From Plectrocnemia conspersa (Eukaryota > Arthropoda > Insecta > Trichoptera > Polycentropodidae): a stretch of DNA of 64,000 nucleotides. Shown here in pieces: positions 22,990 through 36,164 of the stretch (positions are counted from its first letter, which is position 1; every line of letters begins with the position of its first letter). The notes below the pieces were generated by a model. That model did not search any database and was not told where the DNA came from. It was given only the letters and a program-made list of their open reading frames with translations. Both the position numbers and the translations under genes were made by a program. The stretch covers positions 270,683 to 334,682 of the forward strand of contig VTFK01000303.1 in the NCBI GenBank assembly GCA_009617715.1. Direction: 5' to 3'.

Positions 22990-25900
22990 ATGCCATCGCT
23001 GTACACTTACATACATAGTAAGAAAATCCCTGGAATGTTTATTAGAAAGACAATTATTTATTGTCAACCATTAATAAATTATTGTATTATAATTGCATTA
23101 ACTAAATATATGTTTCCATAAGTCAATGATTTGTATTTCAATGAACTTAGACGATAACCTGAATCTCTGATTACTAAAATGCATTGTTTTTATTTGCTCA
23201 GTTGGGCATAGTTTTGCACTTGAAGTTAGTTATAAATAAATTTAACAAGTTGTGACATATGTTTGTCATGTTTTTTTTCCTTGGTGGAGAAACATCGCTG
23301 TTTTGTACCATTACTAATTTTACCCATAAAAAATATTATTTTAAAAATTTTATTTCAATTTTTTTTGTGGTGATTAGTGAACAATGTAATTTTTCAAGAG
23401 AGGAATCTTTTAACATATATATATATTTAAGACAAATTATTAAAAAAGTACTACAAAACGGGACAAATATGTGTTACAATTTAATTTAAGGAAATTCATG
23501 AAAAATTAAAAATAAATCCGGAGACGCAATAGTTACATTTTTATAATATTTTGTACATAATTTGTGTGTACAAATATTACATTTCATTTAATATATTTTA
23601 TTTTATGTATATCTATAATTCACGAATGGGGGCTGAAACTGAGACTAGATCTGGACCAAGACTGTGAACTAACCCATAGTATCAACTCGTTTGAAACAGA
23701 GGAAAATAAAATCAAATTTATTATCAGATTTAAAAAATAACTAATAAATCTGCGACTAATATTATTTCTTCAACAAAATACGTTTTGAAATATTTGCATT
23801 GCCGATTAATAATGTTATATTTACATTATTAATTCAAGCTCAAAGTGTGAAATTCCCAACTTTATAAATGCTATTTTATAACTAACTTAAATAGAACAAT
23901 ACAATATACAATAAATCACGAGTCATGCAACAAAGTTAATCCGTTCATGCAAATGCTAATAGTAACGTCTTCACGATACATATGTTAGCTACTTTGCTAT
24001 TTAATTGGCAAACAAATCACCGTCTTTAATCTATTTAAAATGTATATATAACAAAAAAAATATTTTTTAAAACTATATGTGGGTGTTAAATTTATCATTG
24101 CTAATTTGGGTTGTTATCGTATAACTAGCGGTCCATTTATCATACAAATCCGTGTCATTTCACATATTACTTTACCTTTTGTATGATTTTCTTTAGCCAT
24201 CTCAATCATGTTTTCAATGGGCAATTCACCATCATGTTAACTGTAATAACTCGACAATGTCAGTCGGATTTGGGTCATCGTGATATTTTTAAGTCGTTTA
24301 AAATGACGAGTATATCACGTATAATATACTTGTATATAAACCAGTTTTTCAAATAGTATTTTTAATTGAATGCATAACTACACTCTTGAGTGTATGCTCA
24401 TATTTTTTGGAGTGTTATTGTTTTGAGAACTTATCATCGATGGCATAGTTGACTAGTATATTGAGTCAACTGAAATAACATTTAAAAACACATTACGTTA
24501 GAGTGCTCACCTGACAAAGTATTATAAAAATATTAAGGGGGATATTTTTCCAACTCGCATAAAGTTTTGATTTGTATCATATTAGATAGTATGTCGCAAT
24601 GGAGGGGAATCATAAATGTTTTTGTATCACTCATACAAGTCGTTTCGTTGTTTGCTCTCCTCTCCTCGTAGTAAAAATAACACGTACTTAACTCATTCGC
24701 TCCCAGATAGTATAAATTTTAAATGATGAATTAAATGTACAAAAAAATCATTCATTTTTATAATAAAAAATACTTTCTAAAATCCATTCTCAGTTATGTT
24801 ATCAATGTAGATCGATTGTCGTTTCGGGTGAAATATACAACAAAAAATAAAATTTGATCTTATACACTGTAGTGAAGTCGATGAATTTGTCAATTATTTA
24901 TTATTTTTTCTATGGAGTTTTATAACGAATGTTTAAAGTAAGTCGACAAAATAATGCGTTTTATCTTATGAATTTAACACAAAGTAATATTAAACATCTA
25001 ATAGCTAATTTAACTAACAAATAAAATCCGCATTCGGTTAAAAAATCATGCATTACTTAATTCACTTATATGGGTTGTGTGGCACTAGGGAAAAAAAATA
25101 CAGAATTGCATAAAAAGAAGTTTATTAAGAATTTCAGAAAAATAATTAGGTCTAAAAAATTCTTTCGAAATTTCATTTCGTTTAATTTTAATTAATAGTA
25201 ACATTATTATATATCTTATCAGAATTTTCGTCGCTATATATAATAATATTGATAGGCACGATTTTTTATTTGGTTCGTAATCACTTTCTTAACTAGAAGA
25301 GATAGTATGCGCATCAGGTACACATGTTAAAGACAATACTTTTTTCATATTTAAAGTAAGCACAATCTTTATCGTTTTGTGTTATTTTTTCCCTTTAACC
25401 CTTTTAGTGCCAAGCGAAATTAGGCGGTGTATGTTAAGAATACCAAGCATTTTTGGCGTATATTGATTTTTTTATAAATATATTTAAACAAATATATCTG
25501 ATATTTAATTTTTTTTGTGTTAATTATTTATTATAGGAACAAAATATTATATATTACCCAAAAAGTATCGAAAAAAATGATTTCATAATTTTACAAAAAA
25601 AAAAATACAAAACGGACTTATTTTTTAGCTTATCCACAATACATTAGTAGATGCTCTTAAATATTATTTTTTTTTAAATTAGCAATTATCCCTTAGTCTA
25701 ATAGCTAAATAATGCTTATTCTAATGTGTATATTTGGATATTCTAAATGTACATTGTCGACAATCAATAAACTTTAAAATCGAGAGCTTTCTGTTACATA
25801 TATCTAATAAAAAGCTAATAGCTAAAAAAGCTAAATACAATTTATCAAAACTTAATCTTTAAAATAAACATTTTATAATAATCTCATGATAATAAAAGAG

Positions 25901-26150
25901 AAAAAAATGTTTTTATTTTTGTTGAGAATTTGCATTAAGCGGCATAAAAATAATATGCATAAAACGAGACTTTACACATATAAAACTGACAATAAGATGC
26001 AAGTATTTATTATTTTTGTCTCGGTACTGAAGGTGTTAAGAGCTGGAGAACGCTTGTTGTATTTACTGTGTTCTTCATAGTCATTTTGTTTACAGTTATC
26101 CGTTGCAGTCTTCGTATATTTTTTTTGAAAATAATCTCGTACGCCTAAGT
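22990..26150. other. AT-rich DNA, no gene seen
   Basis: The stretch is long and AT-rich. Frames at 23259-23489 and 25886-26080 are AT-driven. A TTAACCCTTTTAGTGCC word near 25396 looks like a piggyBac-type terminus, but I found no opposite end. Confidence 0.5.
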
Positions 26151-26154
26151 CCTT

Positions 26155-26450
26155 TTGTTCTTTATTGCTCTCCCTCGTGTGAACTATTGAGAGGATTTAC
26201 GGGTCAGCTCATGGCTTTCCGATGGAGCCACAAAACCTCAAACCAGTTTGTAGCTACCAAGTCCGCAACAAAAGATGGCATAAGATGACATCGCTGTGAA
26301 AAGAGACCCACCACCCGCGAGTTGGTAATGAAACCGAATATTGAATCAAATTGAAACTTCACCTTTGTGCAGATTGCCATCATGAAAAATTGCTACGCAT
26401 CCCACACGGAGAAGGAAGATTCATCTGTATTGTTATAATGCGCTGAAAGA
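26155..26450. other. Short GC-richer island
   Basis: Balanced composition between two AT-rich deserts, centred on 26200-26420. It is single-copy in the window. The 61-codon frame at 26103-26288 has no recognisable family. Confidence 0.25.
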
Positions 26451-26454
26451 AATT

Positions 26455-27945
26455 CAACACTATAGATTGTATAATAGTATGGATAAATGTATTCATATTC
26501 TTATTTTTCTTAAATTTTTTTACCAATAAAAATATACGTGTATCAATCAATTGACAAAGTTACATAATTTAAATATATATAGATAATCCAGAAAGAAATA
26601 AATAAAGCAAAAAAAAAACACCTTTGAATAATTATTTTTATTTTAAATTTTCATAATTTAAATTTTTTTCACATTTTTGCAACTTTATTTTTTTTTTAAT
26701 TTTAAATATAGTTTCACAATATTTTCAATGAGGAAAATTAATAGTGTTAACGTGTATCGAAATCTAGTTAATAATTCAACATCCTTATAATCTTTTTAAT
26801 AGTAAATATAAATATGTACATATATATTATATACATGGAAATATAATAAGTTAAATTTAATAATTCAAAAATATAATAATTTACTTTAACGCAAAATATA
26901 TAGTTATTTACTATCTTACATATTTAATATATTAAATCGTGTCACCATATCATTTTTTTCAAGATTATCAAATGAAACAGCTTAATATACTATTAATAAT
27001 ATTATATTACATAATTAGAAATTTCTAGAACATGATTTAATGATCAATAAATTATTAAATTAAATACATTAATTTAATAATTATTAAAAGTAAATAATTT
27101 AGCTACACCATTTTTTTTTATAAGCAGAGTATTTTAAAACAAGCAATAAAATAATATATTATATTACATATTCATAGTAGAATTTTAATACCATACTAAC
27201 AATTAAAAAACAGCGAAAAATAATATAAAAATATTACGCGTAACAATATTAACACAATATTCTTTAGAATCGTTGACTACGTTAAGACCAAATAATTTTA
27301 AGTATAAACATAAAATAATTAAACAGGATATTTAGAGGTATAAATTATTTTTTTAGTAACTTCAGCTTTTCTGTTAAATAACAGTTAGAAATAGACTTTA
27401 TCTTAACATAAATAGTTTATTTTACTTTGTAAAAGGTTTTTGTATTTTTCCCTTAATTTATTTTATGTTTTTATTTCTATTAGTCTCATATTAACATTTT
27501 AATCATTTTCTAAACTATAAAAAACCAGCAATTTGTATTTTTCTGTTTTTTAATAATATCATAAATTAATGTAATGTGTTTTTGTTATTTTTTAAAGGTT
27601 CTCTTGAAATAAATAGATATAATAATAAAATAACTCATTTTTTTATATTTATTTTATTAGTTTCAATTTTAATTTATTATTGCGACTCAAGAGACATGCA
27701 AGAGCACAATTTATACAATTAAAATAATACAGGTTCTCAGCGAGTATTAAAGCAAAAATAATAATTTTAGATTTTAGAAGAGCAAATTTGCAAAAAAAAA
27801 ACAATAAATAAATTATATTTGTTTGCATTGTCCTAAATATGAAAGCATTAATATTATATTATTTTTGCTAGAAATCCTAAAAAAAATTATACATATTTGC
27901 ATAAAATATATTAAGGTCATACTTTTAGAATTTTACATATAACCG
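26455..27945. other. Extremely AT-rich desert
   Basis: About 1.5 kb consist almost wholly of A and T, with repeated TAATAAAT/ATTATAT words and no frame of 60 codons on either strand. It is one of the most compositionally extreme stretches in the window. No feature is visible. Confidence 0.6.
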
Positions 27946-27949
27946 TTGA

Positions 27950-29500
27950 TGAAAGGTCAAAGAACCCAAATTAACGACAATAGCACTAATGGGCGCCGCC
28001 GAAATTTGTTCTTCATGCAGAGGGACCCGAAAAAATTTAGATTAGCTTAAATCACGGAGTTTGTATGAAAAATGTCCCTTGGGAATACTTCAAAAATTCG
28101 ATTTATCTTTAAGGAGTTTGTCCGTGGCTTTATTTAGTTGGGAATTTAATTAGCCAACACCGCCGTTGTAAGAAGTTTACGCTTTGAGTCGAATTAAAAA
28201 CTTGGTCATTGAGTTATTCTTTATTCGGACGAAAATACGGATTATCGAAATACGACCGAATATATTATAATATATTTTTCTAACAGACCTCGTTTCACTT
28301 CCGAACCACTCGAGCTTTCGTTATTCAATCCGAAGCATCGTCGTTCGTTCTCAAAGCTCTAAAGTGACTCTAAAATCTATAAACCCAACGCTTTGGATAA
28401 ACAAGGTTAACGAATAGCTTAATATTTCAAAACGAAGTCCGTAGTAAATTATTATCGTTGGCTTAGAGAATGGATAAGCAGCCACTTCTTTTGCTAAATG
28501 ATGAACGCCAACCGCCCGAGGTGTCGTTTAAATAGTTAAACCCATGAATTCCAAATCGGTCCTGGGGACACAAGAGGGTAACGAGGATGACCAGGTCAAA
28601 GCATTCAATTAAGTGCTTTAAATATTCAATTGGCTACCTGTGTAAACTCCGTGAGAGCCTCCAGCGCTGTTCAATCTGGACGCTCTAATCTTAATGGAAT
28701 TGCCCGACAAAGAAGTATGATGGAATATTTTATTGTATCTCCAGAGGAAAAGGAAACGGAATTGGGTCTCGGGGTACTAAGAAACGAAGGGGACTTCGTT
28801 AGGGAGCCATATACATTATTTAAGGCCCTTGAGCGCTACTACATGGTAATGAAAGTTGTTTTTTGTTTAAAGTATTAATTTATAGCGTTTGGAGTATATA
28901 CTGACATGTTTGTATGTACATACTAAGCTCGATATAATTGAAGTCTAAAATAATTTGCGATTGACTTAAATATATTTTTAAATAACTATTAAATACAAAT
29001 TATGAGTATTTTAAATGACTCTTTAAAAGCTTATTTTTATGTCTTATATAAAAGTAAAATAAGATGAAATTTACTATTATTTCCGTAAATGTTTGAGGAA
29101 ATTAGCATGAATGTAAACTTTGGAATGTGTCTCAGTTGGAGGAGCGCTATGTGGCCTCAAAGGGAAACTTGGTCAGTTTTCGTTTAAATGTCGAGAGTTG
29201 CTGCGGTCCAGATTGGGATCTAAAGTCGCCCCGTCGGACGTTATCCTCTATGTCTCTTAACCGGATAAGCCCCTGGGGGGTTCATAAGATGTTTTAAGGC
29301 TTTCGCAATCGTTCCGCGGATTCTTCTTTACGTTATTTTGATTGTTTTCTACTTTTCGAAGACCGTCGCGTGACGCTTGGTAGTTGCAGCAATATTCTCA
29401 AAACGAGCATTCGTGTGTCGTCGTGGACTATGGTAGTTTCGATACTTGCTAACGATCACGCCGAAGTCTCACTTCTAAATTGCTAACGGCGTCTTTAAAA
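27950..29500. other. Cluster of GC-richer, non-repetitive islands
   Basis: Three balanced stretches (about 27950-28200, 28280-28850 and 29130-29500) are separated by short AT-rich gaps. None has a partner in the window. The frame at 28630-28878 is coding-like in composition but unrecognised and lacks flanking splice sites. This is the longest cluster of candidate conserved non-coding DNA in the window; conservation is untested. Confidence 0.35.
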
Positions 29501-29804
29501 CAAACAATTTAATTAAAACTATGAATAGGCGAATCGTTACGCTCAAGAGTTTTCCAGTCTGTAACAGTAATTGAAAAAACTTCATAAGAGTATATCAAGA
29601 AGTTTTTATTTCATTTTTTTATCTGTTAATTAAATTTACAAACATATTTTTAATTGGACTATAAAAAATTGATAAAGTCGCAATACCTCTTACGTAAGAA
29701 ATTAAATATTTTTAAAAACCTCATTTATTTTTTTAATTATTTATGTAAATAAATTTAACAATAGTTTTTTGGGCTTAGAAGCCGAAATTTGCTGTCATTT
29801 AGTA

Positions 29805-29945
29805 GCAGTTTATTTTATAAACATTTAAATCACTACATATATGTATATATAGAAATCTAGGTGCCGCTATCAGACGCTAGAAGTCAGAAAGTATTTGCTG
29901 GAATGTCGGCTGTGATCTGTCGTGATGTGTTCTTATAATGATGCT
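29805..29945 (+). repeat. Dispersed repeat, copy 2 (partner at 18.2 kb)
   Basis: It matches 18155-18388 in the same orientation. The shared words are GTTTATTTTATAAACATTT, AAGTCAGAAAGTATTTGCTGG and GGCTGTGATCTGTCGTGATG. Compared with copy 1, about 90 bp of AT-rich middle is missing. Confidence 0.6.
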
Positions 29946-29954
29946 GGACGATCC

Positions 29955-30585
29955 GCTAATATATTAAGTGCTGTGACTCCGTAGCAAACAAAAGGTAGAA
30001 TACATGGTATTATACGCAGGATAAAAATATTTTCTAGAGCGCATCCTTTCCAAACAAAGTCCAAAAACTAAATTATACGTACTTTTTTTTTTAATAGTAC
30101 TGATGATGGAATGGGTGGTTTCTGCAATTGTCTGCAGCGCTAAAATAAAAAATTAAAGTTAACAGATAACTTTTTTACTTTAAAATAAAAACTATTTTCG
30201 AAGTTGCTCGCAAAAATATATTTAAATAACGGAGAACATTTAGATATCAACACTTGAACATCCGCATCCACATTTGAAGAGCCCTCCAACTTGGACTGTA
30301 ACTAAGAGAAGGCCTATTCAACTTCAAACCATCGAAGATCGTATAAACCGCCGCTTCTCTCTTCGCATCCACTAGTCCAGTTTGACGTCCAGATTCCATT
30401 AAAAAATCACTTCAGAGACACTTGCAGCCTACGGACGTACACACAGAAAACACTTCTCAATTGAAGTCAAAAATATTTATTATTTAATAAAAAAAATGAT
30501 CTAAACAACAAACCGCCAGACGAAATAATTTTAAACATTGAATATGAATTTATTGCATAAAGCATTCCGTGTATATGCACAAATG
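29955..30585. other. Unassigned DNA with a balanced segment at 30.24-30.43 kb
   Basis: The segment 30240-30430 is GC-richer than its surroundings and lies just upstream of a reverse-transcriptase relic, so it could be more of that element, but no motif confirms it. Confidence 0.3.
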
Positions 30586-30589
30586 TGCA

Positions 30590-30900
30590 ATATATAGTCC
30601 TGCAACTTTTGAAAAAGCCTGCGACAAAGTTTGACATTGGTTATTAGAAACAAAAAATGTTGGACTTCCATTAGTCAGATGATTTAACTTGATTATTTTA
30701 TCGTAGACAGTTCGTAACCTACGGCAACCGACTTTCGAAAGAATATTTCACCCCTTCTGAAGTTCCTTAAGGGTTCAAACCGGACCCTCTGCTCTTCTCG
30801 TTATCCATCAATGACATAAATACGGTAGTTTCAAATTCAATTTTCTTTTCAAAGATAATGATTTAAAATTGATTAGATGGATTCGATCTGTGATTTAGAT
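30590..30900 (+). pseudogene. Non-LTR reverse transcriptase fragment
   Basis: Frames around 30610 carry a KACDKV-x-HWLLETK stretch matching the A-F-D-x-V-x-H-x-x-L motif. From about 30715, QFVTYGNRLS and then EVP (stop) GFKPDPLLFSLSINDI match the GVPQGSNLGPLLFSLFINDI motif. Stops interrupt both. The similar relic at 61.7 kb is probably the same family or a close one. Clade (Jockey or CR1-like) is uncertain. Confidence 0.7.
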
Positions 30901-30904
30901 TTTT

Positions 30905-32400
30905 GCAAACCATATTTTTTTTAATGTCCGTAAATGGAATATTTAATAGTAATATAATTTACCTGCTCTTGTTCGCCATTAGTATATTCCTGGCAATGGC
31001 AATATATAATATATATTATTCTATTGTATATAGCAAATTGTAAATAGCATACCAAAAATTCATAATAATATGTCCTTTTATTATTTTAATTTTGGATTAG
31101 CAACTCTCGCCACAAATATATAACACGGTATATACCATTTAAACATTCACATAATAATTAATCACTCGTCCGCAACCATTCGACGGATACTGTGCACAAT
31201 CGCTAAAGGATTTAACGACGCGTTGCCCGACAATGACATGTGCTTCAACGTGACAAATCACCGGTGCGGGACACCTGACTTTATTGTGTTATCATAGTCG
31301 AAACGGTTGGACTTTGCAAATAGCTGGACAAGACAATCGCCAAATACAGATGACAAGCTATATGACGCAGCTTCTCTCTACGTGACGTATGGACGATCGT
31401 TTGTCATTTTTATCTATCGTTTGTTTTTCTAACGGTACACTAAGAATAGTATCGAGTTCGAATCGAAAAATAATGAGCTGTTGAACATTACAAATGTTTA
31501 TTACCGTTGCTGTGATGTCGTCATTTTAGATGTTCCATGAAAATTATTTGTATTATTATTTTTAGCGAGGCGGCACCTTTCAGTTAGTAGGCGACTTAAT
31601 TATACCAGTTGCTGTATTGTCACTATAACCTATTGCGGGTCTACACCACATGATGCCAACCATTCATATTTTATACTAATCATCTCCAACTATAAAACAT
31701 CTCTATATATTCTAAAATCAGTACATAAAACACAGCTACACTTTAAAAATAGAAGCACTATCTGAATACATCAGTCTTATAAATTCAGCTTATGGCGCGA
31801 CTTAATTCATTAGGCGTATTTCACCCAACTAAGAATAAAAATCTCTTAGTTTCTACCAACTCTCCAGTTAAATATCAGTATAAAAATTTTATATTACATA
31901 GCGTTACATATGCACAGACACAATTTTAACTTTTAAACTATTTGCGCAGCTTAAACAAATCGGGCTGTAATATCGCACAGAAGCGAAATCGAAGTTGGGG
32001 CAAAAGCTGGAAAATTATAGCGAAAATCGCACATCTTCCCGGACAACAACAATGCGGGCCGTTTGTCGGAGCCCGAAAAAGTTAAGATTTAATGCATGCC
32101 AACTTCCGACTATGCACTAGTTCGAATAACGAGATAAACCCACTAAGGAATGTTTGAAAGCTCCTTGTGAACACAAAGGCCCGGAGAGTGGCGTACAAAA
32201 GCACACCGTGCACATAATATTATATGATATTTTTAAAACAATCTTTAATAATGAAATATTCTTGTTAATACAAAAAATACTTTTTGCTCTCCTGAAAATT
32301 GAAATTTAATAATTTTTTATTGACAATACCTATTGTATATTATTCAATCAATACATGTCTCTTTTAACTATTCAGTTTGCTACGTTATGTTATATTTTTT
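30905..32400. other. AT-rich DNA with islands at 31.13-31.48 and 31.93-32.21 kb
   Basis: Both islands are balanced in composition, single-copy in the window and without a recognisable frame. The stretches between and after them are AT-rich and featureless. Confidence 0.3.
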
Positions 32401-32402
32401 TT

Positions 32403-32668
32403 ATTAAATCTACCGTTGTAGCCTGACAGGCGTGAGCCCAATGCGTTACAACGGGGTTTAAGTAAGTCAATCAGACATGATGAATTCCTACAAATAAGTA
32501 TTAACCATCAAACTGAATCGTTGACATATAAATTATTAATTACAAATTATTATGTGTAATTTAATTTATAACCAATAGATGTAACAGCAGCTAGAGACGG
32601 TTTTTTTATTTAAGCGCAGTTTTTATATAATTAAAAATTCTAGTGTAACAACCTCAGAGTTACTAGTC
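32403..32668 (-). mobile_element. tRNA-derived SINE, copy 2, 5' part disrupted by the 1.1-kb element
   Basis: On the minus strand this matches the SINE at 61.3 kb: CAGACTAGTAACTCTGAGGTTG, then the GTTAATACTTA region, GATTGACTTACT and GTTGTAACGCATT. The 3' end holds a hairpin whose 8-bp stem is CCGTTGTA (32413-32420) with TACAACGG (32447-32454). The polymerase III B box is deleted or decayed. The head is cut exactly where the 1.1-kb TIR element begins, and a short SINE-like remnant (GAGACGTT) resumes on its far side at 33773. Confidence 0.75.
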
Positions 32669-32671
32669 TGA

Positions 32672-33771
32672 TGCCTGCACTACACTCTATGGAAGTTGGC
32701 CAAGGTTGGCCAAGGACAGAGAATATAGTGGGTTACTTGGGTTACTTCAGTCTAGTTCGGTTCTGCCCGCTCTAAAATCTCTCGGAAGTTGTCCGATTTT
32801 ACCGAGAGCGGGAGGTAAAGTGGGAGTAATTCAGTCGACTTGGCCGGCTTCTAGCGCTTCCGAACATTGTCGGCAAACGGACCGTAGTCGGAGCTGCTCT
32901 TTCGAGCGGTGAGATACTTCCCTTTTCGCTCTCTCGCGTGCTAAATGACGACAGTGAGAGAGATAATAATATGGTTTTTCGCAAACTGAAATAGAACGAG
33001 TAACTCGGTTTAATTTCAATATGCGCGTAGGCGTCCTATGGTGAACACGCATGTCGAGCGCTGCATCGTAGTCACATGGTCAAGTTATAATACCACATGC
33101 TTATCGGGGACATCAACAGACTCTTACTGACATCTTTGAATATTTTAGGGCACCAAAAGAGATTAATTATATTTTGATAGTATATTCTTCTAACAGATAT
33201 CGTTAATATATTTTTTTCATATAAAAAATAATAATTAAAAAATAATTAGTGGTACTTGATTTTGTTAAAAAAATCGTTTCGAATATCCTTATGTATTTTC
33301 CTAGATCGGTTTATATAAATGTCACATCATACCGAATTCTTATTTAGAATCGACGGCGACAAATTTTAGGATAGTCAGAAATGTGGTGTTCGTATTCTGA
33401 AGTATCATTTTTATGCCTTATGGCATTTTGCAAAAGCCGACAAAGATTTTGCGTAAATTGAATATTTACGACCGAAAAGTTTTCACTGATATTGTATTGG
33501 TGAGTGCCCACACAAACTTTTATAATAAACAGTAGCGTAATTTTATTAATATGACAATTTAAAAATTGCGATTATTTGGCACATTTTTCGATCGCACGCA
33601 AATATGCCAGCTGTACGTGACAGCAGCCGCCGTACGGATGTCATTCATGGCCGCCGTCCGGATGGCATATGAAATTTGTGGCAGTGTGGTCGCTTACTCG
33701 AAGTCGTAGGTCTCGGCCGACTTCAGTTGTAACTTCGGTTCGGATAACTTCCAAAGAGTGTAGTGCAGGCA
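32672..33771. mobile_element. 1100-bp non-autonomous TIR element, copy 2, TSD TGA, inserted in a SINE
   Basis: Ends are TGCCTGCACTACACTCT and AGAGTGTAGTGCAGGCA, a perfect 17-bp terminal inverted repeat. The flanks are TGA at 32669-32671 and 33772-33774. The intact SINE at 61.3 kb reads the empty site TAGTCTGAGACGTT (as complement), with a single TGA, which independently confirms a 3-bp duplication. The interior aligns with copy 1 (14549-15584). It carries no transposase; the internal 61-73 codon frames are incidental. Confidence 0.92.
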
Positions 33772-33779
33772 TGAGACGT

Positions 33780-34465
33780 TTATTTTTAAACTTTTTAAAA
33801 CTATGACATAACCTTAATATAATACATCAATAATTATGTTTTTAGTTAACTTAAATAATTATTTATATTTTGTTATTAACAGTCCATGCCATATAAGCAT
33901 TTTATTTAATTAGATAATTTTACGCCATCCTGTATATTATGCATAAATCGCTATAAAATAAAAAGTTAAACCTGTGCTATAAAAGCGATTTTAATGAACA
34001 TTTATTTATTTTAATTAAAAATCCAATTACACTGAATCGTTCAATGACCGATTGCATAACACGTAGGTACACTAACTAGCGAAACGAGGTTAGCCTTTCA
34101 GCATATCAGCTTAGAGAGAGCCATTATTATAGCTGAAATGGTCGAGCAAACACAAAAACAATCGTACGTACACAATCCGCTCCTAATCGCAACCGGTGTG
34201 TCATAAAACGACGCTCGTTCGTGCCGAAGGAAAATGTTGTCGACGACTATGTTACGTATTGCCACCGTTAATATCGCATGTTTCACCCTGTGCACTTGCC
34301 GTTTAACTTAACTTTTCCTCTGCGGGTGGAAAATTTATGGTAAAAATATTCAAGGTCCGGTAAATCGGCATACATCACCTGTGAATATTTTAACCCGTGC
34401 ACTGACAGAAATATTTCATACGGACGTTGATGTGTTATGTTTGTTTCGAAATTATTAATCATTCA
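33780..34465. other. AT-rich DNA and a balanced island at 34.04-34.33 kb
   Basis: The island is non-repetitive in the window and has an unrecognised 65-codon minus-strand frame (34098-34295). It resembles other candidate regulatory islands here. Confidence 0.3.
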
Positions 34466-34469
34466 GAAA

Positions 34470-34711
34470 CAGTTCATAAACTGCAGAAATCTTAATAGTT
34501 GAAGCTGAAAAAGCAGGTTTTCTTAGAAGAGGTCTTCCACCCGTCCTATTCCCAATGCGATGACTACTTGTTATTATCTGATTACAATTTCTTTTGTAAC
34601 CATAACTATCACTTGAACAACGAAAAGGGAATCTCCTACAACTCGTATTTTGAAACTTTAAAGACTTCACACATAACACAACTAATGAAAAATCTTAGTA
34701 GCATAGAATAA
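34470..34711 (+). pseudogene. Mariner-like transposase C-terminal relic
   Basis: The plus frame 34499-34711 reads FLEEVFHPSYSQCDDY, then LLLSDYNFF, then a Leu/Asn-rich NNEKGISYNSYFETLK. This follows the mariner pattern of ...EV-x-x-HP-x-YSPDL-x-x-SDYHFF followed by a basic loop and helical tail. SDY contains the last catalytic aspartate of the DD34D triad. Upstream motifs (HDNA-x-PH) are not visible. It is short and diverged, so mariner is likely but not certain. Confidence 0.5.
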
Positions 34712-34714
34712 CAT

Positions 34715-36160
34715 ATATATGAGAAGAAACGCAACAGACAATACGTTTGTCCACGCATATAACTATTATTCTACAAAATCCTAGATTACCGAGACGTTAA
34801 TCATCCATTATCACCGCTAATAAAACTATTATTTATATGAGACAATATGTGCCGGGCAAAACGTTTGATCCTGCGTATATTAATGATATATTACGATTGT
34901 TTTTGAACGCCTTGGTTAGTGGTCGCTCAAATAGTAATCTGGACCTTTAGAAAACCAAAATTTCTTACCCCATCCTTATGGTTAAGCATAAGCCCTTACC
35001 TACCAGCCCATTAGCAACCAGTAGCTTTAACATTCTGTAGGCGTCGTATAATCGGCTCCGCGTCAACCAAATCCTCTAACTCCATTCTCGACATTAACCG
35101 TCATAATCGACGACTGCGGTTGGGTTCTTGGTAACGAATAATATTCAAGCCATCTGGGCCGTGTTTTCTCTTAAGACGTAAACACATTTTGTAGGTGCAT
35201 TTAAAAAGCGATGCGATGGGTCAACATCATCACGATAGATCCAAACTGTTCCTCGAAATAATACAACTCGAACTCCAGCAAAGAATCTATGACTATTATT
35301 AATATTTGTCTGTATAATCAACGGTTACTAGCTTTTCCAGCAGCGTCTCACATATTTGGCTTTAAAACCAGGATGTATTGTGATGGGAACAATGAGTTTT
35401 TTCAATCTCTTGAAATGTATTTTTAAATTGTTTAAAAAAAATACATACATACCATAAAAATACTAATACAACAGTCCATTTAAGTTGTAATAGTTATTGA
35501 TTGGCCTTCGCTGCACTATAAAAACTAAATTTTAATTTATGAATAACAGCATTAAAAATTCTCTATTTTGTCCTTTTATAATTTATCCTTTTTATGATGT
35601 TCAGTAAATTTCATGGTGATTTATGGCTTGTGGGCGAATCGCCCATCAGCGATTTACGTTAGAAGTCTATTGTACTCGTAGAATATTGTATTTTAAGTAT
35701 TTTCGTTATTCTATTTGTAACCGATTCCATGGTCATTGGTTAGAATGATATTATATGTTTTTACTCATGGTATTTTTTCACTGCCTTGCTTTTCGCATAT
35801 TAATAATCTCTTTATTTAATTTCTAGCAAAAAATTAAGCTTCCAATATGAATTGAAAAAAGTATTGTTAAATTATGCTTTGTTTATTTAAATTAAATTAA
35901 AACAATGTGTCACGATGATAAAAAATAATACATAGTATTATTACAATACACAAAAGAAGATGATGTGTGATGTCATATGAAATAAATTTTCTGTACCTTT
36001 CGTTATTACAATACCAATCACACCCCAAAATTAATTAAATAAAAAATATAAAATTTATTTCAATGGATATTCTTTATCAAAATAATATGGTAAATTAACT
36101 TTTTCCAAGTTTGAAAAATAATTTTATGTTAAAAATATAATATAGATCACAATTAAGAAC
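34715..36160. other. AT-rich DNA with a balanced stretch at 34.90-35.30 kb
   Basis: No gene is visible. A GGGCGAATCGCCC inverted word lies near 35632. The rest is AT-rich. Confidence 0.4.
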
Positions 36161-36164
36161 ACGC

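Noticed and set aside
25390..25460. piggyBac-like terminus TTAACCCTTTTAGTGCC
   Set aside because: No matching inverted end with a second TTAA was found nearby, so an element cannot be supported.
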